Origin: Valencia hispanica
Lineage: Eukaryota > Chordata > Actinopteri > Cyprinodontiformes > Valenciidae
DNA length: 64,000 nucleotides
NCBI GenBank assembly: GCA_963556495.2
Contig: OY747702.1
Location: 54,089,286-54,153,285, forward strand
Direction: 5' to 3'
Shown here: positions 33,973 to 46,632 of the stretch, piece by piece
Position numbering within the stretch: the stretch's first letter is position 1
Layout of the letters: each line of letters begins with the position of its first letter
Made by a program: the position numbers and the translations under genes
Notes under the pieces: model-generated
Told to the model about the DNA's origin: nothing
What the model saw: the letters and a program-made list of their open reading frames with translations, nothing else
Databases searched by the model: none

Positions 33973-35408
33973 CAGTGGACCCCCGCCTATTTGGGTTTCA
34001 GTATTTGCGAATGTATCTATTTGCAAACTTTTATGTGAAATGTAGCTCCAAGTTATTCGCAGAAAAGTTGCCTATTTGCTGAAGCTTTCATAAAAAAATA
34101 AATATTAAAATATTTGAAAGAAAATGCAGCTTCAGAAGCTTAAAGAGTAACTAAACCCCCAAACAACTTTTTTTTGCTTCTAAACTGTATAAATGGGTCT
34201 TTACCAATACAATCTTTCAGTTTCTGGGATTTTTTTTACATTTTCGTGTAAACTTGTTTAATTCTACACTTTTTGGTCTAAAAACGTCTTAGTGCTGCCC
34301 TCTTAGGGTTGAACGGTGGCTACTGCATTTGAATTTTGTGATTGGTGGAGAGCGGTACATCTCTACGTCACAGGCATTGACTGTGTCATAGGCATGGTCT
34401 CACAGACACGCCCCGTGGGTTTGGGTATAAAACTATCAGACAGGGTTTGGAGTTGGATTGCATTTTACAGATTACCATAATCATCACTTTAGCACTTAGT
34501 TAGCATAGCTAACATACTGTTTTGAACATTAGCCTATGCCAGCACCACCACCCAGAGACCGGACCCATCCCGCCTCCCTCCTCCCCAGCCGCAGCGCCGG
34601 CCGGCCTCGGGCAGTGCTGACTCAGCGTCCTGAGCCAGCGGCTCAAACTGATACGGCTCGCGGCCATTGGGCTCCATAAAGCCTCCTCTACTCCTCTATC
34701 TCTGGTGACGGCGGAGGTGATCTGCTGGCTCAGGGTGCCGAGCCGGTGCCGCGCCGGCATCGGGCGGCGCTGGCTCGGCCGAGGCAGAGGGAGACAGGAT
34801 GAGTCCGGCCTCTGAGTGGTAATGCTAACATATGCTAACGTTCAAAACAGATGAACGTCGATCAGTCGCAAAACTGCCATCGTCGCTTTGGTCACTGTCC
34901 ATGTTTTAATGTCAGATTAAGCGAGGTGTCACTGTCCTCCTGAACACACCCCCACGTTGCCCTCTCCACTCATCCTCCACACTTGGCCATACCCTTCCGT
35001 TCTTCCTGGCACCGCCCACTTTGTAGAATTTTTCAGATGTTGTCTGGAGGCGGGGTTATGATTTTTTATGGGGTTCGGTTAAACTTTAAATACGTATGAG
35101 TGATGCTACTTGACGTGCTATTCGCTGGTATTTGCAAAGCAGCAAATCCAGGAGCATCATAAATTTTTCTTGCTGCTGATTGGCTGTACCCCCAAGAGCG
35201 GTTATAACAAGAATTGTAGATATTAGCTTCTGCAGAGCTGCTAAGATGGCTCCATTGTGTGTATTAATGCATATTAAGGTATAGTTGCTGCTTGGACTAT
35301 TAAAATGGGCAGCTATAAGCATTTTTAGAGCGGTCTCAAATATTTGCAGATTTGATCTGTTTGCGGACAGACATGGTCCCTAATCCTCACAAATACAAGG
35401 GTCCGTTG
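33973..35408. mobile_element. Mariner/pogo-type MITE hosting a TTAA element
   Basis: It starts CAGTGGACCCCCGCCTATTTG at a TA (33971-33972) and ends with the complement of CAACGGACCCTTGTATTTG before a TA (35409-35410). TA duplication and CAGTGGACCC-like ends fit Tc1/mariner elements of the pogo/Tigger style. Without the nested TTAA element it is about 490 bp and has no coding capacity. Confidence 0.75.
34140..35089. mobile_element. TTAA-target DNA element, copy 2
   Basis: Same ends and interior as copy 1 at 26222-27086: TTAA, AGAGTAACTAAACCCCC, then the phrase TGTATAAATGGGTCTTTACC, CATCTCTACGTCACAGGCA, a GC-rich hairpin (34519-34848), and a GGGGTTCGGTTAAACT-TTAA end. It is longer than copy 1 mainly through a GC-rich expansion at about 34560-34790. 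It sits inside a mariner-type MITE. Confidence 0.85.
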
Positions 35409-35410
35409 TA

Positions 35411-37433
35411 CTCTGTTAGTATAAACAGTTGACTGAGCATATATGAAATTTGGGTTTTCTTTTGTGAATATAAGAAAGGTAATAAATAAGACATAAAACA
35501 AATGCTCCTATAATTTTGATGAAATCTGATTTCTGATCCACTTAATTTGTTTGCCTAAGTAAAAAAATGTTTTGGGCTTTCTTATATCACTTTATCTTAA
35601 AACATCACATGTTCAAAAAACCAACAGAATCATCATTATCTACTGGGTTTCAGGTATGTGTACCTCTCACTCTGTATTATATGAAGAAGTCGCTTAGAGA
35701 AGAGGGGGATCTGGGAGTGCCCTTTAAATTGGGATCCTGTTGTGTTACAAAGTGAGAAATAATCATTCATTAACCCCCCTGACCCCGCAGTGGAGGGGTA
35801 GGGGTTTAAATCGAGACCCTCTTTGTGTCATCCACTCTGCAGCTGGGTCAGGTCAATTGACAATGCACATAATGATCTTAAATGGATTAACTGGCCAAAC
35901 ACGCCCCAGAGTTTCCTTTTCAATTATGGAGCGTACTTGTTTATAAAACTGAGCCCAGTGTGGATGGCGGCATCCAGAGGACCCCTGGGGGTTGCTTACT
36001 GTGTGCGGGTGTGTGTGTGTGTGTTCCAGTGTGTCATTGGGAAAGAGTTGACACAGTTGGTTACAGCCTTCAGGACATGCACGGACTCACTCGGAAAGGT
36101 GTTTTATGATAATCGAGGAAGGATGAAAGCTGTGAGACAGGAAAGGTGAGCTGGTGTGTGTGTATGTGTGTGTGTGTGTGTGTGCAAGCCTGGGGGTTTC
36201 AGACATGTCATCTCTCAATAAGCTCCCACAGGAACAGACTTTATTGTCACAGTGAAGACCCTGACAGACAAGTTAATCAATCTGGCAATTTGGTGTTACA
36301 CATCTCCCTTGTTTCCGCACTTCCTCTCCACTCACAATCACACTCAGATACGGCGTGTGTCCACCTACTAAAGTGTTCCAGGTTATGTTGTTAAACAGCA
36401 GGTCATTAGGATCTGCTAAAGGCCTTACACATTTTCTCATAAAATAAACAAACAAAAGTACTTTGTGAAATGAGACAATCGCTGTTCTGTCGCTGGATGT
36501 TATCTTGAAGCAAGCTAAAGTTTAGAAGGTAAAATCTTGAATCATATTAAGTTTAACTTCTGTTGTCATCTGGCTACATCAGAGGTTTAGCAAAGACTCG
36601 ACTGGTTAGATAAGACTGAGGCTCTTTGTTCACTCAGTCTTCAGCATGTAAGAATCACAAGCACAACAAAGATTAACATGAAATATTTGATATGCAGTGA
36701 ATGTTTCTATTTTTATGTATTCAGTCGTATTCTAATTAGAAATGCATTTTAATTTGTAATTTGCAAATGAAAGACATGTATATGCAAATAAGATCCATAC
36801 AAATATGATGTTTCTTTCTGGCCTTTTTTCTTTTGGTAGGAGGCCTTGTATCTAACCTGCTTGCGACATCAAGCTGCAGCCAATAATTCCTTTACATATA
36901 AGATGTAATTTAGAGGGGGACAGATTTCAGGATAACTCTTATTAAAGTTGTAGATATAAATAATAGATTTATATTTTGTATCTTCCTATCCATCTTTATC
37001 ACAGTTTGTCCAAACAGTAAAAACAGGTTATCAGCTACATTAATGTATCTAAAAAAATTGCATCTGAAATTCTTGTACATTTCATTATTTATTTGTGCTA
37101 TACTAAGATGTAATAAGGAGAGGGTGTGAAGATTATTGCTATCCTCTTCCATTAAGGATTTCTAGCCTATGTGTGAGAAGTTTCCGTGTTCTCTCTGTGT
37201 CTATGTCAATTATTTCCATGTGCAGTTTTCTACCACGCTCTAAAACCAGGCAAGATTGAGAAAAAAGGAAGAGGAATGAAACCCTTCATATGTGTTTGTG
37301 TAACTCTTTGTTAGATCAGTTACTGGTGCAACTGGACAAGGCTTTTGCTAAATTCATTGCGTTGTTTTGTATATTATTAGATCCAAAACTGATAGCTTTT
37401 TGTATTTCTTATCTTTGTTTGGGTGTGTTATGC
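35411..37433. other. No recognisable gene; two GT microsatellites
   Basis: (GT)n tracts lie at about 36009-36024 and 36154-36185. Open frames such as 35823-36149 run through these tracts and are not convincing genes. Confidence 0.45.
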
Positions 37434-37801
37434 ACGGAAGTGTTTAACTTCCTGAGCTGGAAAATAAATTCAGGAGCAGTATCTCGTTTTAACAAAAAAG
37501 TTTAGCGTTTTAACAAGAAATAAAATATGTTCCGACAGATTGCAATTTTACTCTGACCCTCTCCCTGCTTATGAGACACTTAAACATTCGAAGAGCTGTT
37601 TTGCTTTTTTATTTTTTAAACAGCATAATTTGGTTTTAATGAGATATAAATCGAGTTATAACGACATTATATATAACATATCTCTTTAAAACTAGAAAGT
37701 TCTCTCATTTTAATCAGAAAACTTTCTTATAAGGGTTAACGAGTTTTGTATCTCGTTCTCACGAGAAAGTTTCCCCGGCTCTGTCAGTGAAACACCTCCG
37801 T
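37434..37801. mobile_element. hAT-like MITE (ACGGAAGTGTTTAACT ends)
   Basis: The left end ACGGAAGTGTTTAACTTCCT and the complement of the right end (ACGGAGGTGTTTCACTGACA) are inverted repeats that continue into GAGCTGG/GAGCCGG. Flanking octamers TGTTATGC and AGTGATGC agree at 6 of 8. The interior has several TCTCGTT/AACGAGA motifs. The left 60 bp recur in inverse orientation at 54622-54683. Confidence 0.65.
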
Positions 37802-40800
37802 AGTGATGCAGTGCTTTTGGTTGCATGCAAGTCGGTAATAAATGTTAAGTTACTTTCACTAATGTTAAAGGTTAAAATCTTCTATGATTTTTAAAATCAT
37901 AAAAATCTTTTTTTAATGCATCTTTATTGTACAGTACCCTCTATACTCTCAATACCTGTTTCATACAATAAAAATATCTAGAAGGATATCCTTCTTGATA
38001 AAAGTACAGTAATTATTATTTATCAAAATCACCAGTTGCACAGACAAGTAACCTTAATACAGCTTTAAAATTTATCTCAATATTTGTTTTAATTTTGTAC
38101 TTTTTTTCTTTTAGTTATTCAATTTCTTCAAACATCTAACTAGTAATGCATGACTTTCTGTTTCCCTGGCATTAAATGACAGCACGCAGAGTCCTATTTC
38201 TTTTAGCCACTTCAAGTTGATGAGGACCAGAGTTTTTCTTGCCACCAGCAAAGCTTCAAAGAAGATGGAAAGGGAGGTGAAAATAAAATAAAAAACATTC
38301 TTAGTGAACTGCAGGAAAAAGGGGCATCTTAAGATGATAAAGTCACCATTAGATGACATATGTTTGACATTTGGTCCAACCGCCACTAAGATAAATATCT
38401 GGAATACACTAAACTCTTCTGGAGATTTAACTGGAAGAGTGGGGTGGGGTCAAATCAGACTGAAACATAATCATCCTTCCGCCATAACTTACTCAACTCC
38501 CAAGCCTAAAGACCCAAAACTAAAAATTGATACTAGACCAGTGATGAGCTGAAGAGAAGAGAGTCTACTGGGCGATATGGAGGAAGGTTCAAAATCCCTC
38601 TCTTTCTTTGCTCCAACCTTGAGAAATGACACTGGAGAAGTCCTGCTGGTAAAAGAGGAATGGAGACAAATACTGGCAGCTCGGCTTTTGTTAAAAAAAT
38701 ATATGTCAAAATATAATGGTCAAAATTCTGCCATTAATTATGCGCTGGCATGACAGAAGTGTTAGTCTGTATTGTGGATGTTAACAATGTTGATTTAAAG
38801 TTTGAGAATAAAACAAAAAAGGTATTTAAACACCATTATCAATTGTGTTTATCGATAGTTGAATAACAGACCTGAGGGAATAAACAGGAGCTAGAGGTTT
38901 GTACATTTTCCAGGACATAATACAAATATTTATCCAAATGAAGTAATGTTTTGTGATCACAACAAATTTGAAGTGCTCATGTGTGTGCTTGAACCTTCTC
39001 TGGTTCTTAAGTATAACTGGATGGGCCCTATGTGTGTGTGTGTATGATCCATGGCCTGCACAGCCTCTTTCCTGCATGCACCAGTGATTTAAGTATTTTT
39101 TTCTCCAGAATCGCAGCACTGAGTCTACCGCAGCACTGTCCTGTGTTGTGACAGCTTTGATTAATTTGATAATGATGACCTATTGTGGCATTTTATGCTA
39201 AGGTAAGCACAGCTGCCTGTCAGGGTCAGGAGGAGTAGGAGGAGGTCGCGTTATAAGAGAGTTAACTTTGTTAACAGAGACACGGCCGAAGGGGAGTCTC
39301 AGACCAAGGACAGGGATCAATGAAGGAGTCTTTTAATGGAATGGACAGCAACCTTGAAGATAATGTTGGGTCATCAGGCTGGAAGTATCAAATATAGCTT
39401 TTGTTTCCACCTTTTTGTGATTTTTAGTGGTTTGCACTTCCATTTGACAAATCTAAAAAAAAAATTAAAAATTTTTCCCTAACATGTCACCCTTTCGGCT
39501 TCTTTGTTTTTTTCACTTTACACATAGGTTTCCTGAGTTGTGGTGGAGAGTTGCTGTTTCCCGTTAAGCTTGTAATGCTGAGAGTTTTTCTCTTCTGCGC
39601 TTTCTTAACCGGGAGAAGACAAGACACCCGATAGCTATCTGGGCCATGCTTGTGAGTCATCCTTTTCCAGAGTCAGAAGGAACTTGAAACTTTAATCCAG
39701 AGGATCTCAGAATTCGGAGAGTTGCAGATTCCTTATCATTTACATTAATCTCAGGAATTTGCACCATGCCAGGAAGACACAGGCTCCATTTACTTAACAG
39801 ACACAAAATAGGGGCAACAGCTATGATGATCCTTGACTAGTTTGAGCTCACAGCCATATCATGCACTCAGTTGTAAATAATAATGTAATAAGGCTGACAG
39901 GGGACACAGATGTTTAACATTGACTACAATGCTTTACAATTTGTTCCAATTATTAGTTTTGTACTAAAATTCTGTTCACATGTAGAGTTTTCAATTCACA
40001 TTTTTTGGTATAGATTTTATTGTCTCTCAGAAGAAGATGGAGTCTTAATTCAAAGGATGAAGCTACTTAGAATGTAGATCTTCATGATGACCTCTGATCT
40101 AAAGATCTCTCACCTTCAGCTAGAAGTTCAGCCTCATCTCTTTCCAAGTCCTTTGAAGTGATACTTTCAAAATAAAAAACAAACCCAACACTTGTCCATA
40201 AACCCTGCCAGCGCCTGTATCGAAGCTCATAGGTGAAATTAATACCCATTCCCAAACTGACCACATAAACTGCTACTACTTCTACACCTAACCCCACGTC
40301 TGCTCAACCTCTTTAGGGCTTGTCATGAGAACTAGTTGTGAATGCACCTCTTCTTTGCACTTGTGAAAAAACTATTGCAAGAAAATGATAGCGAATGGAA
40401 TTCAATCTGTTCTTTGGAAACATTGCATCAAGGTAATTCAAGACAACACAGCAGCTGTAACTATGACATTTCGAAATGCCCCTCTTTTCCATTTCTCGAC
40501 GTGCAACAGCGGCTGCAGCTGAATCCTTAACATAAACCTTCGTCAATCACTGCTTGTTTGATCCCAGCAATAAACCAGATTATTTCAAACTCAAGTAACA
40601 AGCATTAGATAGTTAAAAAGTGACTGTAACTGAATTTGACCAAACACTAAACAGTTGGATTTTGCCGGCATAGCACCAGGATTGTATTAAACTCCAAGTA
40701 GATCTGACATAAAAGTTTTTTCTAAATTAAAATGATTTACAGGGACTGTAAATCTGAAACGGTTAATTGTAGCTGTAAGAGCATAGACCCGTAGACTGTT

Positions 40801-41269
40801 TTACGGTCCGATTACATGCTCCTCTCTGTGACACAAAACACAGAGCCAGGAATGTTAAGCCAGCCTTAGTTTATGAAGGGAAAAAGGGTGGCCGGGAGGT
40901 TATGGCTTCCCAGAATAGTGGAGCCTTGTACGAACGGCACCCACCGGCTTCACTGTGGCCTCGACGTCCGTGTTTGTAAATGGGATGTATTCCTACCGCA
41001 GGGGTGACATTTTCTGACAGAGAAAATGTTCTCTTGTTATAAATTGTTGTGATAATGTTTAAGACCACACACACACACACACACACACACAAGCACCGAT
41101 GGTTTGGTAAATGAAAAAAAAAAGAAATATTCCCTTTCTTCCAAAAAAACAAAACACTTCCACATTTATCCTACGTTATTCAGTACTCATATTGCATGTT
41201 ACGTTTTGCTAAACTTGTTTTTTTTCACTTGTTCCTCTGTTTAAAAAAATAATTTAAATCAGGCACTAG
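37802..41269. other. No confidently recognised gene or repeat
   Basis: AT-rich sequence with a (CA)n tract at 41066-41091. A minus-strand frame at 38111-38386 (with ALLVARKTLVLINLKW) slightly recalls the C-terminal end of an L1-type LINE, but the match is too weak to call. Confidence 0.4.
41066..41091. repeat. (CA)n microsatellite
   Basis: About 13 perfect CA units. Confidence 0.9.
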
Positions 41270-41418
41270 TGGCTTTTATTTGACAGTTGCTCCACAGGAA
41301 ACGGTAGGAGAGAGAAGGGGGAAGAGTTCAGAGATCAGGAACTGAACCCAGGACAGCCGCGTTGGGGATTGAAGCCTCCGCATATGAGTCGCCCGCTCTA
41401 CCTCTATGCCACTCAATG
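41270..41418 (-). mobile_element. tRNA-derived SINE (minus strand)
   Basis: Read on the minus strand, a tRNA-like head has a box A resembling TGGCATAGAGGTAGAGCGGG and, about 45 bp on, a box B GGTTCAGTTCCT (41337-41348 complement). A pyrimidine-rich stretch (CCCCCTTCTCTCTCCTACC) and an AAATAAAAGCCACTAGTGCC end follow. This is the layout of a widespread fish SINE. Boxes A and B form the internal RNA polymerase III promoter in active relatives. Confidence 0.7.
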
Positions 41419-44339
41419 CCCCTCTCTGTCCAGACCGTCTCAAATACGAATTGGTTCCTCTAGCAGGACGTTTCATACCAACCAAGCTCCAAATTGGACC
41501 CATGGGAATGTTTCCTACCAGCTTTGAGAGCCTACGATTTAAAGTAATTTCCTATAATCTGCTCGTAGTCTTGTAATAAAAACAAGAATAAAATTGACCA
41601 GCAGGAAGATGCTTAGTTATTTTGTTTCAATCAGGGGTCATAATCTGTCATCTTACCTAATAGCCAGCTAACCCAAACAGGGATCAGAACTGAGACAAAT
41701 AGACTGCCTTACGAGGTTTTCACTACTGAATGAAATCATAAGTGAGATTTGAAAATTCTTATGGTCTTTCATCTCCATAACTAATTAATGTTTACCTGTA
41801 TGAAAAATAAAATCATGCACCATAATTTAAGCATATGGATATGGTTATATTTGGATATATGGTTTATTAACAGGTATAAAATGATAATATGAGGGATTAA
41901 ATTAGCTTGAGAAATTTTATTGTTTTAATATTTTTATACAAAATATTTATCACACTAAAAACAATATTAATTTTCTGATCCATCTAACAATAACCATGTT
42001 AATAGTTGGATAAACACAAGCCCTCATCTACTAAATAACATGCATATGTCATTAAAATCTGAATTGGCTAAAAACAAACAGGAAGAAAAAAGCATCTTTT
42101 TTTATAGAATTTGTTACAAAACATTAGTCTCTGTAATATAATGCAGACACAGAAAATATGACCTTTATTTGACTAACAGTATTTTTCTAGCTTTAGAAAA
42201 AGTACATGAGCAAAATAAAGTTCTGGACATTGTTGCAACCTAATGTAAACCAAATTAAATTAATGTACTGTAAAGACAGAGACAAATATGTAATTAATGA
42301 ACAAGCTGCATCAGATAGCAGAGACCAAGTCTTAAAGGAAAAGCAGATTTCATTCACAAGGGTATTTATCATCAACCTCTGAGAACCCAACTAGAGATTA
42401 AATGCTAGAATGAGGGTAAACTTTCTCCTTCCTCGAAGAAATTATGGTCCTGGTGAAAGCTAAAAGCTAAATTCACGATTGAGGACCAGCCTTAAACACG
42501 AAGCAGCAGGAGATAAAAGATGCTTTCAAGAGCGGATGTATGGATCAGTTGCTTTGGGAACTTAAAACCTCAGAGGACAGAGCAATTTTTAATGTTAGGA
42601 TAAACAATCTAACTCTGGCACTGGTCTTCAGGGGTTGAAGTTTTTCTCATTTGATGCAACCCGCCCCCCAAAAAAACAAACAAACAGATCGATTCATCTT
42701 TAAGGAATAATTCATAATTCCATGTAAAAACTTTATTGAACAAAAAACTAAATCTGAAAAGTAACAATATATAAATGAACAAGGATAGACCTGGAAAAAT
42801 GTAAGGGACATTTTTTTTTTTGCTTTCTTCTCTGCATAATAGTTGTTATCCATATTGTTGATTTTAGTGTACAGGCTTAATCCTTTACAATAGTAATGGT
42901 ATGAAAGGTTCTGCCTCACCTCATTTCAGGAGTATCCCTCAGTGGCAGGTAAAACCTCTCAGATCAATAGCACATATGGTCCACATTACAGTGGGAAAGG
43001 CCTCCAAGCGGCCCGTCTTTTTTTTTTTTTAAGAGTGGCTCTCGTCGATGACAGACGTGTTCTGATTCCACATATGTTGAAATGTAGAAACCGTTACATG
43101 GCCTCTTTGATACAGGATGATTTATAGGGCCTTGACACCGGTTGCAAATGTCTTTTCAGAGGGCATGAGGAGGCCTTTGCTGCAAGTGGATAGTGTCGAT
43201 CAAATCACATTCCAGGGCTCAACAAAATGGGTAGCGTTTCCAAGTAGAAGTTTTTTGCTCTTGGTTCCCTTGTTTCACTGTCATCAAACATCGATTTTGT
43301 CTTAAATGAAAGAAAAGCTGAACAAAACGATAGCCTTGTGCATATTCAGCACTTTCCTGAAAACACCATCTGGAGAAAATTAGTATTTTAATCAAACTCC
43401 CTCAATATTTATGTTGTGAACAGATTTTATGCTCCAGTTAGAGAGAGGTTAAAGTGGATACAGAGGGAGGAAAAACAGCAGACAATGCTCAGTGAAATCT
43501 GCTCAGTATGCATCAACAGCCCAGCCAAAGTGCTCAGTATTACAAAATGAGGTTGGCTGAGGTCGCTATCTTGTGAGGTATAATTATATCTTTAAACTAA
43601 GCCTCTCGCTTCAACATAATAGTAGGTAAACAGAGCCTGATTGGTGACACTTCTCAATTTCAAATCCTGACTGATGCAGATAACTCAATTAGCAAATGAA
43701 GGATCAAAAAGGCCCTTAATATGGATTGGTGTAGATGAACATACGTGTTCCCAAAAATTAATTACCGATCAAATTTCTCCTGGTCATGAAAGTCCTGCCT
43801 GCTAATGGCATGGTTGAATCCATATTCAGTGAAGCGGTCATGTTCCATTAGGAATGTCAGTCATTCACTTGACAGAGTGGTTCACTAATGCACGCTGTTG
43901 CCTCATGCAAAAGAGATCCTCAACTAGTCTTTAGCTGCGTCTCTGAGATGAAATAATTTGGTTTAGGTGGCATACATAAATGTGTGAGTACCAACGCCTG
44001 ATCACTTAGTCCGCTTTTAAACAAAACTGAAAACAGGAGGAAAATCATTAATGCAAAGAGAGACCTGACAACACCCAGAACGATGTAAGTGACAGCTTGA
44101 AAGTGAAAATGTATCACTTCAGATCTTCGTTACTGTGACCTTATTGAATAATACCTCATATCTGAGCAGTGTTAATTGTATGAGATGCCATACCCATTGC
44201 ATACTTTTATTTGACATATTTAAAAATCAGGGAGGATCTTTATTGCAGGTTAAATATACTGGTGGTGAGCTTATCAAAACAATTGAAATCAAACATAAAT
44301 GCCCCCTAAGAGCATCTTTTATTATCCAGTTGCTAAAGG
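41419..44339. other. No recognisable gene or repeat
   Basis: AT-rich sequence with poly-A/T runs (about 42660-42680, 42812-42822, 43018-43030). Frames of 60-90 codons have no domains. Confidence 0.45.
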
Positions 44340-45634
44340 TAAGACTTGACGTTTAAGTCCCATATTAAACAGGTTTCTAGGATTTCCTTCTTTCACCTCC
44401 GGAATATTGCTAAAATTAGAAACATCCTGTCCAGGAGTGATGCTGAGAAACTAGTCCATGCATTTGTTACCTCAAGGCTGGACTACTGTAATTATTTACT
44501 ATCAGGTAGTCCACAAAATGCCATTAAAAGCCTTCAGTTGATCCAAAATGCGGCAGCAAGAGTTCTGATGAATATTAAAAAGAGAGATCACATTTCTCCT
44601 GCTTTAGCTTCCCTTCATTGGCTCCCTGTTAAATCCAGAATAGAATTTAAGATCCTTCTTCTTACATACAAAGCCCTTAATAATCAAGCTCCATCATACA
44701 TCAGAGATCTGATTGTTCCATATGTTCCTAACAGAGCAACTTCGCTCTCTGACTGCAGGTTTACTTGTAGTTCCTAGGATTTCTAAAAGTAGAATGGGAG
44801 GCAGATCTTTTAGTTATCAGGCTCCTCTCCTGTGGAACCAGCTCCCAGCTTTAGTCCGTGAGGCAGACACTCTGTTTACTTTTAAGGCCAGGCTTAAAAC
44901 TTTCCTTTTTGATCAAGCTTATAGTTAGAGTGGCTTAGGTCATCCTGAGCTATCTCTGTAGTTATGCTGCTATAGGCTTAGACTGCTGGAGGACAGACTG
45001 ACCACTTTTCTTCACTCTGCTACTTCCTTTTCTACTACGACTCTCCAGTTGTATTACAGTACATTCTGTTATTTCGACTGTTAACTTTGTTTTCTCTCAG
45101 TGTTTTTCTCTCCATAGAAGCTATACCTGGTCTGGTATCCTGCTTGGCTGCAATGCCCTGTTGGACGAGGGGCATCGACTGGGATGATCCTCCCAGTAAC
45201 TGAACATCCACTGTGTCCTGTTATCAACTTTTTACTTTCTGTAACATAGAAAGTTCTCTTATATCAGATCTTCTGTTCCTTCTGTGTCTCTGCTCTGTCT
45301 TCTCAAACCCCCAGACGGTCGTGGCAGATGGCCGCTCCTACTGAGGCTGGTCCTGTTGGAGGTTTCTTCCTGTTAAAGGGGAGTTTTTCCTCTCCACCGT
45401 CGCTACATGCTTGCTCAGTATGAGGGATTGCTGAAGGATTGCTGTGGTTGGAAAGTCTGCCCAACCTCACGCCAATGACTGACGCAATCTGCTGGGTTTC
45501 CTTAAATAGGAAACTTTTTAACTGATTGGAATGTTTGAATAAATGTATTGAAATGACTTCTTGTTAAGTGCCTTGAGATGACATCTGTTGTGAATCGGCG
45601 CTAAATAAATAAACTGAATTGAATTGAATTGAAA
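44340..45634 (+). mobile_element. L2A LINE, 5'-truncated 3' half
   Basis: It carries the end of the RT ORF (44346-44928) and a long 3' UTR with AGACTGCTGGAGGACAGACT, CCCCCAGACGGTCGTGGCAG, TCCTGTTAAAGGGGAGTTTT and CCTTGAGATGACATCTGTTG. The end is (TTGAA) repeats at 45615-45634. Tails of this family recur at 6938-7112, 11510-12304 and 62919-63025. Confidence 0.88.
44346..44928 (+). pseudogene. L2A LINE RT C-terminal region
   Basis: The first 138 or so codons read FKSHIKQVSRISFFHLRNI, KLVHAFVTSRLDYCNYLL, LQLIQNAAARVLM, LHWLPVKSRIEFKILLLTYK and APSYIRDLIVPYVPNR. A frameshift near 44750 moves the end (GGRSFSYQAPLLWNQLPA, FKARLKTFLFDQAYS) to another frame. It corresponds to the domain after RT motif E in L2-like LINEs. 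The catalytic RT part is absent. Confidence 0.87.
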
Positions 45635-45984
45635 AAGATATTTATTACCCTATCATGATTTAATTCCTAAAACAGTTGCTCCATCCGTTGTATTTACCAA
45701 CTTATCCGTGCAGGCTCCCAGGGTGGCCCAGGCCTATCTCCTGCAGTCATTTAGCGAAAGGCAGGATACAACCTCGGCAGGTCGCCAGTCCGTCAGAGGG
45801 CTCCATTTGAAATGTTCTACGATTTTTAGATAACACAATAAAGGCAACTTTCAAAGCATTTTATCTGTGTCAATCAGTTCTAGCAAAGCAAAAATCAACA
45901 AACCCCCACTCTTTTTGCTCTTCTTTCTACCAGTTACAAAAATGCTTGTCCTAAAAGACTAAAATTGGTTTGGAAAGCTATCTT
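45635..45984. other. Short gap with a retroposon fragment
   Basis: Apart from the fragment at 45700-45815 I see nothing recognisable. Confidence 0.4.
45700..45815 (+). repeat. Teleost retroposon fragment
   Basis: It contains TATCTCCTGCAGTCATTTAG, GAAAGGCAGGATACAACC and CAGGTCGCCAGTCCGTCAGAGGGC, the same module as 362-485 in opposite orientation. It stops abruptly after GAGGGC. Confidence 0.6.
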
Positions 45985-46190
45985 AGCCCAGCCTTAAGCC
46001 CGATTTATACTTTTCTGTCTGCAAGTTTGCACAGGCATGCAAAAGTATCGACGGAGACATTTTCCTTTCAGACCTTTCCGTTGCATGGGGAGTCTTGCAA
46101 AGCAATTCCCTGCTTGGACAAAAGGGAGAGTAGCGCTTTTCTGGGGAGGTCCTGCTGCTGTAGCAGTCATGTCGCTTGTAGATTAACCCC
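45985..46190. repeat. Possible short DNA element fragment
   Basis: It begins AAGCCCGATTTATACTTTTC, a phrase I associate with the end of a fish MITE. No opposite terminus was found, so the call is tentative. Confidence 0.3.
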
Positions 46191-46336
46191 TAGATTGAAC
46201 ATGTTGAGGTCCAAAGGTGAAGCCAGCTCCTCTAAGGTAGATTCCTCTGACAGCTCCCAGCTCAGGTGCAGGCTGTCCTTGCCAACTCTGGATCTGGACT
46301 TGACCCCCAACCATCTCCGATCGGACCAGTGAACAC

Positions 46337-46534
46337 ATGTTTAGCCGGGTGCTGTCATTCCACCAATGGTTGTCTAGGTGGTGTCCTGCAAATGATGTGG
46401 GCTACATTGATAACTGGCAAACTTTTTGGGGAAAACCTGGTCTGATCCGGAGAGATTATGTCCATCCCAGTTTGGATGGAGCAGCTCTTCTTTCAAGGAA
46501 TTTGGCCAAATGTATTAGTCCTCCAAAACACTGA
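46337..46534 (+). pseudogene. LINE ORF1 fragment resembling an SGNH-hydrolase C-terminus
   Basis: The 65 codons encode [30 protein letters not shown], then [20 protein letters not shown]. The D-x-x-H in RRDYVHPS fits the block V catalytic Asp/His pair of SGNH esterases, which occur in ORF1 of CR1/L2-type LINEs. The upstream blocks with the catalytic serine are not recognisable here. It is followed after 100 bp by the endonuclease, as expected for this LINE type. Confidence 0.65.
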
Positions 46535-46632
46535 CAACCCAGGGTCCAGACCAGGAAGCAGAGTTGTAGTTTAACCCACCGCTCTGCTGCTTCTGTACTG
46601 TTACCCACCCATTACCCTATAGAAACAGTGTC

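Noticed and set aside
38111..38386. Minus-strand frame that slightly recalls the C-terminal end of an L1-type reverse transcriptase
   Set aside because: Only a short stretch (ALLVARKTLVLINLKW) looks suggestive, no RT motif is near, and no 3' tail was found.
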